Assembly: GCA_019359745.1 (NCBI GenBank)
Contig: JAHHGT010000001.1
Span: forward strand, 372,001 to 436,000
Length of the DNA stretch: 64,000 nt
From: Aphanothece saxicola GSE-SYN-MK-01-06B
Lineage (GTDB): Bacteria > Cyanobacteriota > Cyanobacteriia > PCC-6307 > Cyanobiaceae
Reading direction: 5' to 3'
The translations under genes were made by a program, and so were the position numbers. This document shows positions 57,266 to 64,000 of the stretch, one piece after another; positions within the stretch are counted from its first letter, which is position 1; every line of letters starts with the position of its first letter. A model generated the notes under the pieces. The model did no database searches, was not told the origin of the DNA, and saw only the letters and a program-made list of their open reading frames with translations.

Positions 57266-58456
57266 CTAGGCAGCCAGCCACACGGCACCGCGGCAGCCCC
57301 GCTCCGCCGCCAGCTGTTCCGCCGCCGCCTGGTCGGCGCAGGGCTGGGTGCAGAGTTCGGCGGCCTCGCCGCCGCCGTGCAGGTCCGCCATGCGGCGCAG
57401 GGCCGCCCCGAGCCCGGCGGCGGTGGCGCTGGCCACCAGCCAGGGACCCGGCGCCTGGGTCTCGGCTGCCGCAGGGGCCCCCTCCGATTCGAGCAGGTCG
57501 CGGATGGCCTCCACGTCGAAACCGAAACCGGTGCCGGCCGCCTCGGTGCTGCCGGTGCAGAAGCGACCCACCAGGGCGTCGTAGCGACCGCCGCTGGCGA
57601 TGGCCACCGGGGCGTCGGCCCCCTGGCAGACGAGCTTGAACACCAGGCCGTCGTAAAGATCGAAATGGGGCTGGAAGGTCGGATCCAGCTGCACCCGCAC
57701 GCCAAGGCCGGCGGCCGGGGCCGTGACGCTGGCCAGGGTGGCGGCCAGGGACTCCAGCAGTGGCACCGGACCGAGCCATTGCTCCAGTTGATACAGCACC
57801 TGCACCGGCTCGCCCCGCAGCCCGATCAGGGCCATCAGCCGCTGCCGCTGGCTGTCGGGCAGGGCCAGGGCCTTGAGGGCCAGCGGGTCGAAATCGGTGA
57901 GGGCATGGCGTGCCGGCGAGCGCTGCTCCTCCGGCACCTGGCTGAGCAGGGCGCTGAGCAGTCCGTGGTGCCCGACCAGCAGGGTGGGCTGGTGCCGGGG
58001 CGGCAACCCCAGGCTGGCCACAGCCGCCAGCAGCAGGTGGAGCAGCTCGGTGTCGGCGGCGGGGGAGGGCTCCCCCAGCAGCTCCACGCCGCTTTGCAGC
58101 TGTTCGCTGATGCGCTGGCCACCGCCATCACCGGTGAAGCTGCGGAAGGTGGTGCCACTGGCCCAGAGCCGCAGGGGCCGGGGACGGCCCTGCATCCGGG
58201 TGCTGGCGGCCCGGGCGATCGGAGCGGTAAGTTCCGGCCGCAGTCCCAGGGGCTCATCGGCCACCAGCCGCACGAGTTCCCGTTCGGCGATGGCGCCACC
58301 GGCCTCCAGGGTGTCGCGTCGTTCGATGGTGGGGGGCGCCACCTCCTGGTAACCCCAGAGGCGGTAAACGGTGGCCAGCAGGTCGCAGAGGCGCCGGTTG
58401 CTGTCCACCTGACCCGGGTTCAGGTCCCGTGCGCCGGCGGCAGGTTGGAGGGCCAT
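57266..58456 (-). CDS. hisZ: ATP phosphoribosyltransferase regulatory subunit HisZ
   Basis: HisZ is a catalytically inactive relative of histidyl-tRNA synthetase that activates short-form HisG. ATG 58456 (MALQPAAGARDLNPGQVDSN) gives 396 residues. The class II fold is visible in LWGYQEVAPPTIERRDTLEA, LRPELTAPIARAASTRMQGR and FTGDGGGQRISEQLQSGVEL. A later IASGGRYDALVGRF precedes a divergent C-terminus. It has no anticodon-binding domain. The stop lies 26 bp before the ferredoxin gene. Confidence 0.9.
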   Translation of the reverse strand: MALQPAAGARDLNPGQVDSNRRLCDLLATVYRLWGYQEVAPPTIERRDTLEAGGAIAERELVRLVADEPLGLRPELTAPIARAASTRMQGRPRPLRLWASGTTFRSFTGDGGGQRISEQLQSGVELLGEPSPAADTELLHLLLAAVASLGLPPRHQPTLLVGHHGLLSALLSQVPEEQRSPARHALTDFDPLALKALALPDSQRQRLMALIGLRGEPVQVLYQLEQWLGPVPLLESLAATLASVTAPAAGLGVRVQLDPTFQPHFDLYDGLVFKLVCQGADAPVAIASGGRYDALVGRFCTGSTEAAGTGFGFDVEAIRDLLESEGAPAAAETQAPGPWLVASATAAGLGAALRRMADLHGGGEAAELCTQPCADQAAAEQLAAERGCRGAVWLAA

Positions 58457-58493
58457 GGAGGACGGTGGTCGGGCGGGGGTGGGGGGTCGGATC

Positions 58494-59378
58494 CTATGGA
58501 GCGTCGGCATCCAGCTCCGGGGCCCCGAAGCTGGCACCGCTGAGCGGGCGGCAGAGGGCCAGCCCTTCGATCAGGGGCTGGCGCAGGGCCGGGGTGCAGG
58601 CGATCACCCGGCCGTCGGCCAGGTCGAGGCGGCCGCCGTCGTAGGCACAGACCTGTCCGCCGGCCTCCTCCACCAGCACCACGCCAGCCACCAGGTCCCA
58701 GGGCGACAGGCCCCGTTCCCAGTAGCCATCCACCCGGCCGGCGGCGACGAAGGCCAGATCCACGGCGGCTGCCCCGGCCCGTCGCACGCCGTGGCTGCGG
58801 TGCGTGAACCAGGCGAACTCGGCGTAGTTGTTGTCGAGGCGGTGAACCCGGTCGTAGGAGAAGCCGGTGACGAGCAGGGAATCTGCCAGGGCGCCGCAGT
58901 CGCTCACCTGCAGCCGGCGTTCGTTGCACCAGGCGCCCCGGCCCGGGGCGGCCCAGTAATGCTCTTCGAGCACCGGCACCTCCAGGGCCCCGAGCAGGGG
59001 CAGCCCCTGCCAGCTGAGCCCCACGGAGGTGCCGAAAAATGGATAGCCATGGGCGTAGTTGGTGGTGCCATCAAGGGGGTCGACGCACCACAGCAGGTCG
59101 CCCTGGCCGGCGAGCTGGCCGCTTTCCTCGGCCAGCACGGCGACGGTGGGGGTGGCGGTCGCCAGGACCGCCAGCACGGCGGCTTCGGCCGCCAGATCGG
59201 CTTCGGTGACCAGATTGCCCGCCATCCCCTTCTCCTTCACCTGCTCCAGCCGGCCGAAATGGCGCCGCAGCTCACGGCCTCCGGCCTCTGCGGCTTCGCG
59301 GGCCACCCGCAGCAACCGCTCCAGTTCGGCGGCCTCCAGGCCGGAGCCCACCAGGGCTTGTTGACAGAGGGAGGTCAT
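58494..59378 (-). CDS. Inositol monophosphatase family protein
   Basis: The 294-residue phosphatase has the metal-binding Glu in AVLAEESGQLAGQ, motif A LLWCVDPLDGTTNYAHGYPF and motif B RVDGYWERGLSPWDLVAGVV. An early KEKGMAGNLVTEADLAAE completes the set. Possible substrates are inositol phosphate, histidinol phosphate or sugar phosphates. The neighbour hisZ makes a histidinol-phosphatase role worth noting, but that is inference. Its start overlaps the stop of the 2Fe-2S ferredoxin gene by 4 bp. Confidence 0.9.
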   Translation of the reverse strand: MTSLCQQALVGSGLEAAELERLLRVAREAAEAGGRELRRHFGRLEQVKEKGMAGNLVTEADLAAEAAVLAVLATATPTVAVLAEESGQLAGQGDLLWCVDPLDGTTNYAHGYPFFGTSVGLSWQGLPLLGALEVPVLEEHYWAAPGRGAWCNERRLQVSDCGALADSLLVTGFSYDRVHRLDNNYAEFAWFTHRSHGVRRAGAAAVDLAFVAAGRVDGYWERGLSPWDLVAGVVLVEEAGGQVCAYDGGRLDLADGRVIACTPALRQPLIEGLALCRPLSGASFGAPELDADAP

Positions 59379-59743
59379 TCGTCGTCCAGGGGCAGACCGG
59401 GACGCACCATTCCGCGGCCGAAGAAGCGGCCGAACTGGCGGTCGTAGACCTCGTCCTCGTCCTGGGTCTCCACCTCCAGCGGGCCGGTGGCCCGGGCGAC
59501 GCAGAGCAGGCCGTAGCCCTGCTTACGCAGGTCCTTGGAGAGGCCGAGGGCCTCCCGCTGATCGATGCTTCCCTCCAGCACCCGCACGGCGCAGGCGGTG
59601 CAACAGCCGTTGCGGCAGCTGAAGGGCAGGGGTTCGCCCTGGGCTTCAAAGCTGCGCAGGATGTACTCCCCCTCCGGTACATCGAGTCGGATGACCCGGT
59701 TGGCCTGTCGCCAGTGGACCGTGATCGGATGGGTGCGGGTCAT
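59375..59743 (-). CDS. Plant-type [2Fe-2S] ferredoxin
   Basis: The 122 residues hold the cluster motif FSCRNGCCTACAVRVLEGSI with a fourth Cys in GYGLLCVARATG. The C-terminal tail (ETQDEDEVYDRQFGRFFGRG) is longer than in photosynthetic ferredoxin, and the loop CRNGCCTAC differs from the usual CRAGACSSC. It may serve a specific oxidoreductase. It overlaps the inositol phosphatase-like gene by 4 bp. Confidence 0.9.
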   Translation of the reverse strand: MTRTHPITVHWRQANRVIRLDVPEGEYILRSFEAQGEPLPFSCRNGCCTACAVRVLEGSIDQREALGLSKDLRKQGYGLLCVARATGPLEVETQDEDEVYDRQFGRFFGRGMVRPGLPLDDE

Positions 59744-59831
59744 GGGGACGTGGGCGGAGGGGAGGGTGCCGTTGGGGCGGGGAGGCCTGGTGCAGCCCCT
59801 GCTACATTGCCATCTGCCCCATTTCGCCGCT

Positions 59832-59918
59832 GGAGAGGTGGCCGAGTGGTCGAAGGCGCAGCACTGGAAATGCTGTATAGGGGCAACTCTATCGAGGGTT
59901 CGAATCCCTCCCTCTCCG
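59832..59918 (+). tRNA. tRNA-Ser(GGA)
   Basis: An 87-nt cloverleaf with acceptor GGAGAGG...CCTCTCC, D-arm GCCGAGTGGTCGAAGGC, anticodon loop with GGA, a long class II variable arm (TATAGGGGCAACTCTATC) and T-loop GGTTCGAATCC. CCA is not encoded. It reads UCC and UCU serine codons. Confidence 0.97.
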
Positions 59919-59926
59919 CTTTTGAA

Positions 59927-59953
59927 GTCGGTCCACCGGGCCGGCTTTTTTTT
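59927..59953 (+). terminator. Intrinsic terminator after tRNA-Ser
   Basis: GTCGGTCC-ACC-GGGCCGGC hairpin with G-U pairs, followed by eight T. Confidence 0.85.
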
Positions 59954-60041
59954 CGTCTGCAGTCACCAGAAAACCCTTCCAGCGCAGACACTGAAAGGGT
60001 TCTGACAGCTGCTTTCCTTTTGACGACTCCAAGGCCAGGCT

Positions 60042-60851
60042 TCAGCCGAAGCGTCCGCTGACGTAATCGAGCGTTGACTGCTGGCTGGGGGAGTTGAAGA
60101 TGTTTTCGGTCTCGTTGAATTCCACCAGATAGCCCACTTTCCCGGAGCCCCCTTCGACGGCCTCGGCATTGAAGAAGGCCGTCATGTCGGCGACGCGCAC
60201 AGCCTGCTGCATGTTGTGGGTCACGATCATGATCGTGTAGCTGCGCTTCAGCTCGTGCATGGTCTCCTCGATCTTGAGGGTGGAGATCGGATCGAGTGCC
60301 GAGCAGGGCTCGTCCATCAGGATCACCTCGGGTTCGGTGGCGATGGCCCGGGCGATGCAGAGCCGCTGCTGCTGGCCGCCGGAAAGGGAGAAGCCGCTCT
60401 CCTTGAGCTTGTCCTTGCACTCATCCCAGACGGCCGCCTTACGCAGGGAGCGCTCCATCAGCTCGTCCATGTCGCCCTTGTAGCCGTTGATCCGGGCACC
60501 GAAGGCGATGTTCTCGTAAATCGATTTGGGGAAAGGGTTGGGCTTCTGGAACACCATGCCGATGCGGCGCCTGACCTCCACCGGATCGACCCGCTTGTCA
60601 TACAGGTCGTGCTGATCGAAGATCACCCGGCCCTTGAGGGTGCAGCCGGGAATCAGGTCGTTCATGCGGTTCAGGGCCCGAAGCACGGTGCTCTTGCCAC
60701 AGCCCGAGGGGCCGATGAAGGCGGTGACCTTTCCCTTGGGCAGATCCATGTAGACGTTCTTGACCGCTTCGAAGCTGCCGTAGGAGATCGTCACGTCCTG
60801 CAGGGACATGCAGACGTCGCTGGCCACGGTGGAGGAAGAAGAAGCAGTCAT
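60042..60851 (-). CDS. pstB: Phosphate ABC transporter ATPase PstB
   Basis: The 269 residues include Walker [21 protein letters not shown], signature [20 protein letters not shown], Walker [21 protein letters not shown] and H-loop [20 protein letters not shown], all PstB-like. It is the last gene of pstCAB, 50 bp after pstA. Phosphate uptake across the inner membrane. No pstS or phoU is in the window. Confidence 0.96.
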   Translation of the reverse strand: MTASSSSTVASDVCMSLQDVTISYGSFEAVKNVYMDLPKGKVTAFIGPSGCGKSTVLRALNRMNDLIPGCTLKGRVIFDQHDLYDKRVDPVEVRRRIGMVFQKPNPFPKSIYENIAFGARINGYKGDMDELMERSLRKAAVWDECKDKLKESGFSLSGGQQQRLCIARAIATEPEVILMDEPCSALDPISTLKIEETMHELKRSYTIMIVTHNMQQAVRVADMTAFFNAEAVEGGSGKVGYLVEFNETENIFNSPSQQSTLDYVSGRFG

Positions 60852-60901
60852 GTCAGGGAAAGGGAGAATCGGAGCCGGAGGAAAGGGACGGGGAAAGCGG
60901 G

Positions 60902-61810
60902 TCAGGAGCGGGACGCGCTGCTGATCCAGCGGGCCAGCAGGTTGGCTCCGAGAATCATGATCACAAGCACAAATGAGGCGGCCCAGGCCAACTCGTTCTG
61001 CGCTTCGTAGGGCATGATCGCGAAGTTGAAGATCAGCACCGACATGGTGGCGATCGGGTTGAACAGTCCTTCCGGCCAGAAGGGGGAGAACAGGGCTGTG
61101 AAGATGAGTGGCGCCGTTTCTCCGGCGGCCCTGGCGATGCCCAGCACCACGCCGGTCGCGATCGGTGTGAAGGCGGCGGGCAGGGTGATCTGGGTGATGG
61201 TGACGAAGCGGGAGGCCCCGACGCCGTAGGCCCCCATGCGCATCTCCTGGGGCACCAGCAGCAGACCTTCGTAGGTGGTCTTGATGACGGTGGGCAGCAT
61301 CAGCACCGAGAGGGCGATGCCGCCGGCCATGGCGCTGAAGCTCTGGTCGAAGAAGATCCGTGTGGTGACGATCAGGGAATAGATGAACACCCCGCAGATG
61401 ATCGAGGGCACCCCGGCCAGCACATCGTTTCCGAAACGCACGAACTTGGAAAACCAGCCGTCCTGGGCGTATTCCGAGAGGTAGACACCTCCCCCCACCC
61501 CCACCGGAATGGCGATCAGGGAGGCGATCAGGGTGACGACGATGGTGCCGATGATCGCGTTCCCGATACCGCCGCCCTCCAGGCCGGGGGCCGGTGGCAG
61601 TTCGGTGAGCAGCCGCAGGCTGAGCAGTCTTCCCCCCTGGATGAGGACATAGATCAACACCAGGAACAGGGGGACCACCGCCAGGGCGGCAAAGAAGGCG
61701 GCGATGGCATTGGCCACCTGGTTGAAGCGATTGCGCTTCAAGGCCGGGTCGTAGTGCAGGGTGAGCCGCTCGGTGAAGTGACTGGTCGTCGGTGGTGTCG
61801 AGAAGGACAT
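60902..61810 (-). CDS. pstA: Phosphate ABC transporter permease PstA
   Basis: 302 residues with six membrane helices. Signature segments are [60 protein letters not shown] and [20 protein letters not shown]. It lies 49 bp after pstC, same strand. Confidence 0.95.
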   Translation of the reverse strand: MSFSTPPTTSHFTERLTLHYDPALKRNRFNQVANAIAAFFAALAVVPLFLVLIYVLIQGGRLLSLRLLTELPPAPGLEGGGIGNAIIGTIVVTLIASLIAIPVGVGGGVYLSEYAQDGWFSKFVRFGNDVLAGVPSIICGVFIYSLIVTTRIFFDQSFSAMAGGIALSVLMLPTVIKTTYEGLLLVPQEMRMGAYGVGASRFVTITQITLPAAFTPIATGVVLGIARAAGETAPLIFTALFSPFWPEGLFNPIATMSVLIFNFAIMPYEAQNELAWAASFVLVIMILGANLLARWISSASRS

Positions 61811-61859
61811 GGCCAGGGAACGGCGTGGGCGTTGTGGGGAGGGGGAGGCGTGGTCGGGT

Positions 61860-62813
61860 TCAGTAGCGCAGGCTGAGACGCCGCACGATCCACTGGGCCA
61901 GCACGTTGACGACGAAGGTGAGGATCATCAGCACGACGGCCGCATACATCAGCGCCGACACCTGAATCCCGTCGGCTTCACCGAACTGGTTGGCCAGCAT
62001 CGAGGCAATGGTGTTGCCAGGGGCCAGCAGGGACACACTGAAATTGAGCGAGTTGCCGATGATCATCGTCACGGCCATGGTTTCGCCCATCGCCCGTCCC
62101 AGGGAGAGCATCACGCCGCCCATGATCGAGGAGACCGCCGCCGGCAGGATCACGTTGAAGATGGCCCCCCAGCGGGTGGTGCCCACCCCATAGGCCCCCT
62201 GGCGCAGCTCGATCGGCACCTGGTTGAGGGCGTCCCTGGAGATGGCGGTGATGATCGGCAGCACCATGACCACAAGAATCAGGATCGCGGGGGCCGTGCC
62301 GGGCCCCTGCGGTGCGGTGGAGAAGAACGGAGTCCAGCCCAGGGTGGAGTGCAGCAGCGACAGGAAGGGACGGATGGCCGGCTCCATCACGAAGATCGCC
62401 CACAGGCCCAGCACCACCGAAGGAATGGCGGCCAGGAGTTCCACCAGCAGGCCGATGAGATCGCGCAAGCGGCTGGGGATCAGATCCTCGGTGATGAAAA
62501 TGGCGGTGCCGAGTCCGATGGGAACAGCGATGAACAGGGAAAGGATCGCGGTGACGAGTGTCCCGTAGATGGCGATCAGGGCGCCGTACTCCTCGTTGAC
62601 GGGATCCCAGGCCGAGGTGGTCAGAAACTTGAGACCGAAGGTGGCCATGGCCTCCTTGGCGCCGCTGAACACCGTCAGGAAGATCGCCAGCAGCACGATC
62701 CCCACCGACGCCGCCAACACCAGGGTCAGCTGGCGGAAGCCGATGTCGATCAGCTTTTCCTGCGGCGGGCGTCGCCTCAGGGTGAACGCATCGATGGGTG
62801 GAGCGCTCCTCAT
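61860..62813 (-). CDS. pstC: Phosphate ABC transporter permease PstC
   Basis: ATG 62813 (MRSAPPIDAFTLRRRPPQEK) gives 317 residues with six helices; an open upstream frame reaches into dnaK and is not used. PstC landmarks are LLAAIPSVVLGLWAIFVMEP, RQGAYGVGTTRWGAIFNVIL and LSLGRAMGETMAVTMIIGNS. It is the first gene of pstCAB. A candidate Pho box lies 63 bp upstream, so induction by phosphate limitation is likely. Confidence 0.95.
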   Translation of the reverse strand: MRSAPPIDAFTLRRRPPQEKLIDIGFRQLTLVLAASVGIVLLAIFLTVFSGAKEAMATFGLKFLTTSAWDPVNEEYGALIAIYGTLVTAILSLFIAVPIGLGTAIFITEDLIPSRLRDLIGLLVELLAAIPSVVLGLWAIFVMEPAIRPFLSLLHSTLGWTPFFSTAPQGPGTAPAILILVVMVLPIITAISRDALNQVPIELRQGAYGVGTTRWGAIFNVILPAAVSSIMGGVMLSLGRAMGETMAVTMIIGNSLNFSVSLLAPGNTIASMLANQFGEADGIQVSALMYAAVVLMILTFVVNVLAQWIVRRLSLRY

Positions 62814-62875
62814 GCAGGAATGGTGCCTGTCGGCATGGACGTTCCACCTGATCTGAGCACGAGTTTCAGCCGCCG

Positions 62876-62894
62876 CGTTTAAGCTGGGTTTAAC
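62876..62894 (-). promoter_or_regulatory. Candidate Pho box upstream of pstC
   Basis: Read toward pstC: GTTAAACC-CAG-CTTAAACG, two 8-mers 11 bp apart, as in cyanobacterial PhoB (SphR) sites of CTTAACCT type. Each matches only partly. It also lies 43 bp ahead of dnaK on the other strand. Confidence 0.5.
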
Positions 62895-62937
62895 GGCCAT
62901 CAGGCTCCGGTAGCGTTGGGCCGCCATCAGGACTTCC

Positions 62938-64000
62938 ATGGGGCGCATTGTCGGGATCGATCTGGGCACCACCAACTCGGTGGTGGCCGTGCTCGAAGGC
63001 GGCAGGCCCCAGGTCATTGCCAATGCCGAGGGGGGTCGCACCACCCCTTCGGTGGTCGGATTCAGCCGGGATCAGGAGCTGCTGGTGGGGCAGCTGGCCC
63101 GACGCCAACTGGTGCTCAACCCCCGCAACACCTTCGCCAACCTGAAGCGGTTCGTCGGCCGCAGCTGGGACGAACTTGACGAGGGCAGCCTGGGGGTGCC
63201 CTACAGCGTGCGCGCCAACGACCAGGGCAACGTGCGCGTCATCTCCCCAGCCACCGAGCGGGAGTACGCCCCGGAGGAACTGGTGGCTTCCATCCTGCGC
63301 AAGCTGGTGGATGACGCCACGACCTACCTCGGCGAGGAGGTCGAGGCGGCCGTGATCACCGTGCCGGCCTATTTCAACGACGCCCAGCGCCAGGCCACGC
63401 GCGACGCGGGTCGGCTGGCGGGGATCGCCGTGGAGCGGATCCTCAACGAGCCCACCGCCGCCGCCCTGGCCTACGGCTTCGATCGCAGCACCGTCAAGAG
63501 AGTGCTGGTGTTCGATCTCGGCGGCGGCACCTTTGACGTGTCGGTGCTGCGCATCGCCAACGGCGTCTTCGATGTGATGGCCACCAGCGGCGACACCCAG
63601 CTGGGGGGCAACGACTGGGACCGGCGCATCGTCGACTGGGTGGCCGAAGCCTTCCTCCAGCAGAACGGCCTCGACCTGCGCCGCGACCGCCAGGCCCTGC
63701 AGCGACTCACCGAGGCCGCCGAGAAGGCCAAGGAGGAGCTCTCCGGGGTCCAGAGCACCCCGCTGTCGCTGCCCTTCATCGCCACGGGCCCCGACGGTCC
63801 GCTGCACATCGAAACGACGCTGGAGCGGGGCCTCTTTGAGGGTCTCTGCCCGGACCTGCTCGACCGGCTGCTGCGCCCCGTCCAGCGCGCTCTGCGGGAT
63901 TCGGGCCTGACGGCCGATGCGATCGACGACCTGGTGCTGGTGGGGGGCTCCACCCGGATGCCGATGGTGCAGGAAATGGTGCGCACCCTGATTCCCCGCG
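62938..64000 (+). CDS. dnaK: Chaperone DnaK (Hsp70), DnaK1-like, 3' end missing
   Basis: The first 354 codons of an Hsp70. The ATPase domain has [76 protein letters not shown] and [12 protein letters not shown] near the window edge. The pattern [20 protein letters not shown] and [20 protein letters not shown] fits DnaK1 of picocyanobacteria. The gene runs off the right edge. It is divergent from pstC. Confidence 0.92.
   Translation, partial: MGRIVGIDLGTTNSVVAVLEGGRPQVIANAEGGRTTPSVVGFSRDQELLVGQLARRQLVLNPRNTFANLKRFVGRSWDELDEGSLGVPYSVRANDQGNVRVISPATEREYAPEELVASILRKLVDDATTYLGEEVEAAVITVPAYFNDAQRQATRDAGRLAGIAVERILNEPTAAALAYGFDRSTVKRVLVFDLGGGTFDVSVLRIANGVFDVMATSGDTQLGGNDWDRRIVDWVAEAFLQQNGLDLRRDRQALQRLTEAAEKAKEELSGVQSTPLSLPFIATGPDGPLHIETTLERGLFEGLCPDLLDRLLRPVQRALRDSGLTADAIDDLVLVGGSTRMPMVQEMVRTLIPR

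Overview
The window reads as chromosome from a high-GC alpha-cyanobacterium of the Synechococcus/Cyanobium group. The support is petN, psaK, thf1/psb29, a Ycf49-like gene, DUF1830, DUF3593 and DUF4912 proteins, a DnaK1-type Hsp70 and a ggt-type compatible-solute ABC operon. Names come from recognising the translated proteins by eye; no database search was run.

Backbone, left arm (1-7.77 kb): a MidA-like methyltransferase cut by the window edge, a DUF4912 protein, aroB, recQ, an orphan sugar ABC permease, purK and, directly after purK, a sequence that folds like 6S RNA.

Island (about 7.72-29.86 kb): a 22 kb lower-GC insertion bounded by a perfect 47-bp direct repeat (7724-7770 and 29818-29864). 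The left copy is the 3' end of the putative 6S RNA gene, so the element appears to have entered the end of that gene and restored it. The left end has a serine recombinase, a helicase-like ATPase, a 54-aa protein and about 1 kb of non-coding tandem repeats of about 267 bp. The right end has two tyrosine recombinases. Inside lies a second segment (17.68-27.58 kb) bounded by diverged 100-bp direct repeats. It looks like a cis-mobilisable element and carries an HsdR remnant, a SieB-family protein, an IS3 remnant, unknown membrane proteins, a secreted nuclease, a recombinase remnant and a HEPN-like protein. Two unknown genes in the island are each split by one in-frame TGA, and two 58-60 aa proteins are paralogues. 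Decay and unfamiliar cargo both centre here.

Backbone, right arm (29.88-64 kb): nitroreductase, DUF2103, clpS, petN and an overlapping small membrane gene. Then thf1, clpP and ftsH lie together, linking FtsH-dependent photosystem II repair with its cofactor Thf1. After these come a MacB-like permease, pyk, a MazG-like protein, YggT, scpB and ilvA. dxs overlaps a flavin reductase-like gene, and DUF2499-DUF3593-psaK form an overlapping operon. Next are csaB, a phosphoesterase, a peroxiredoxin, rpmB, a four-gene ggtBCDA-like operon, htpG, two ferredoxins, hisZ, an inositol phosphatase-like gene and tRNA-Ser(GGA). The arm ends with pstCAB, with a candidate Pho box, and a partial dnaK running off the edge.
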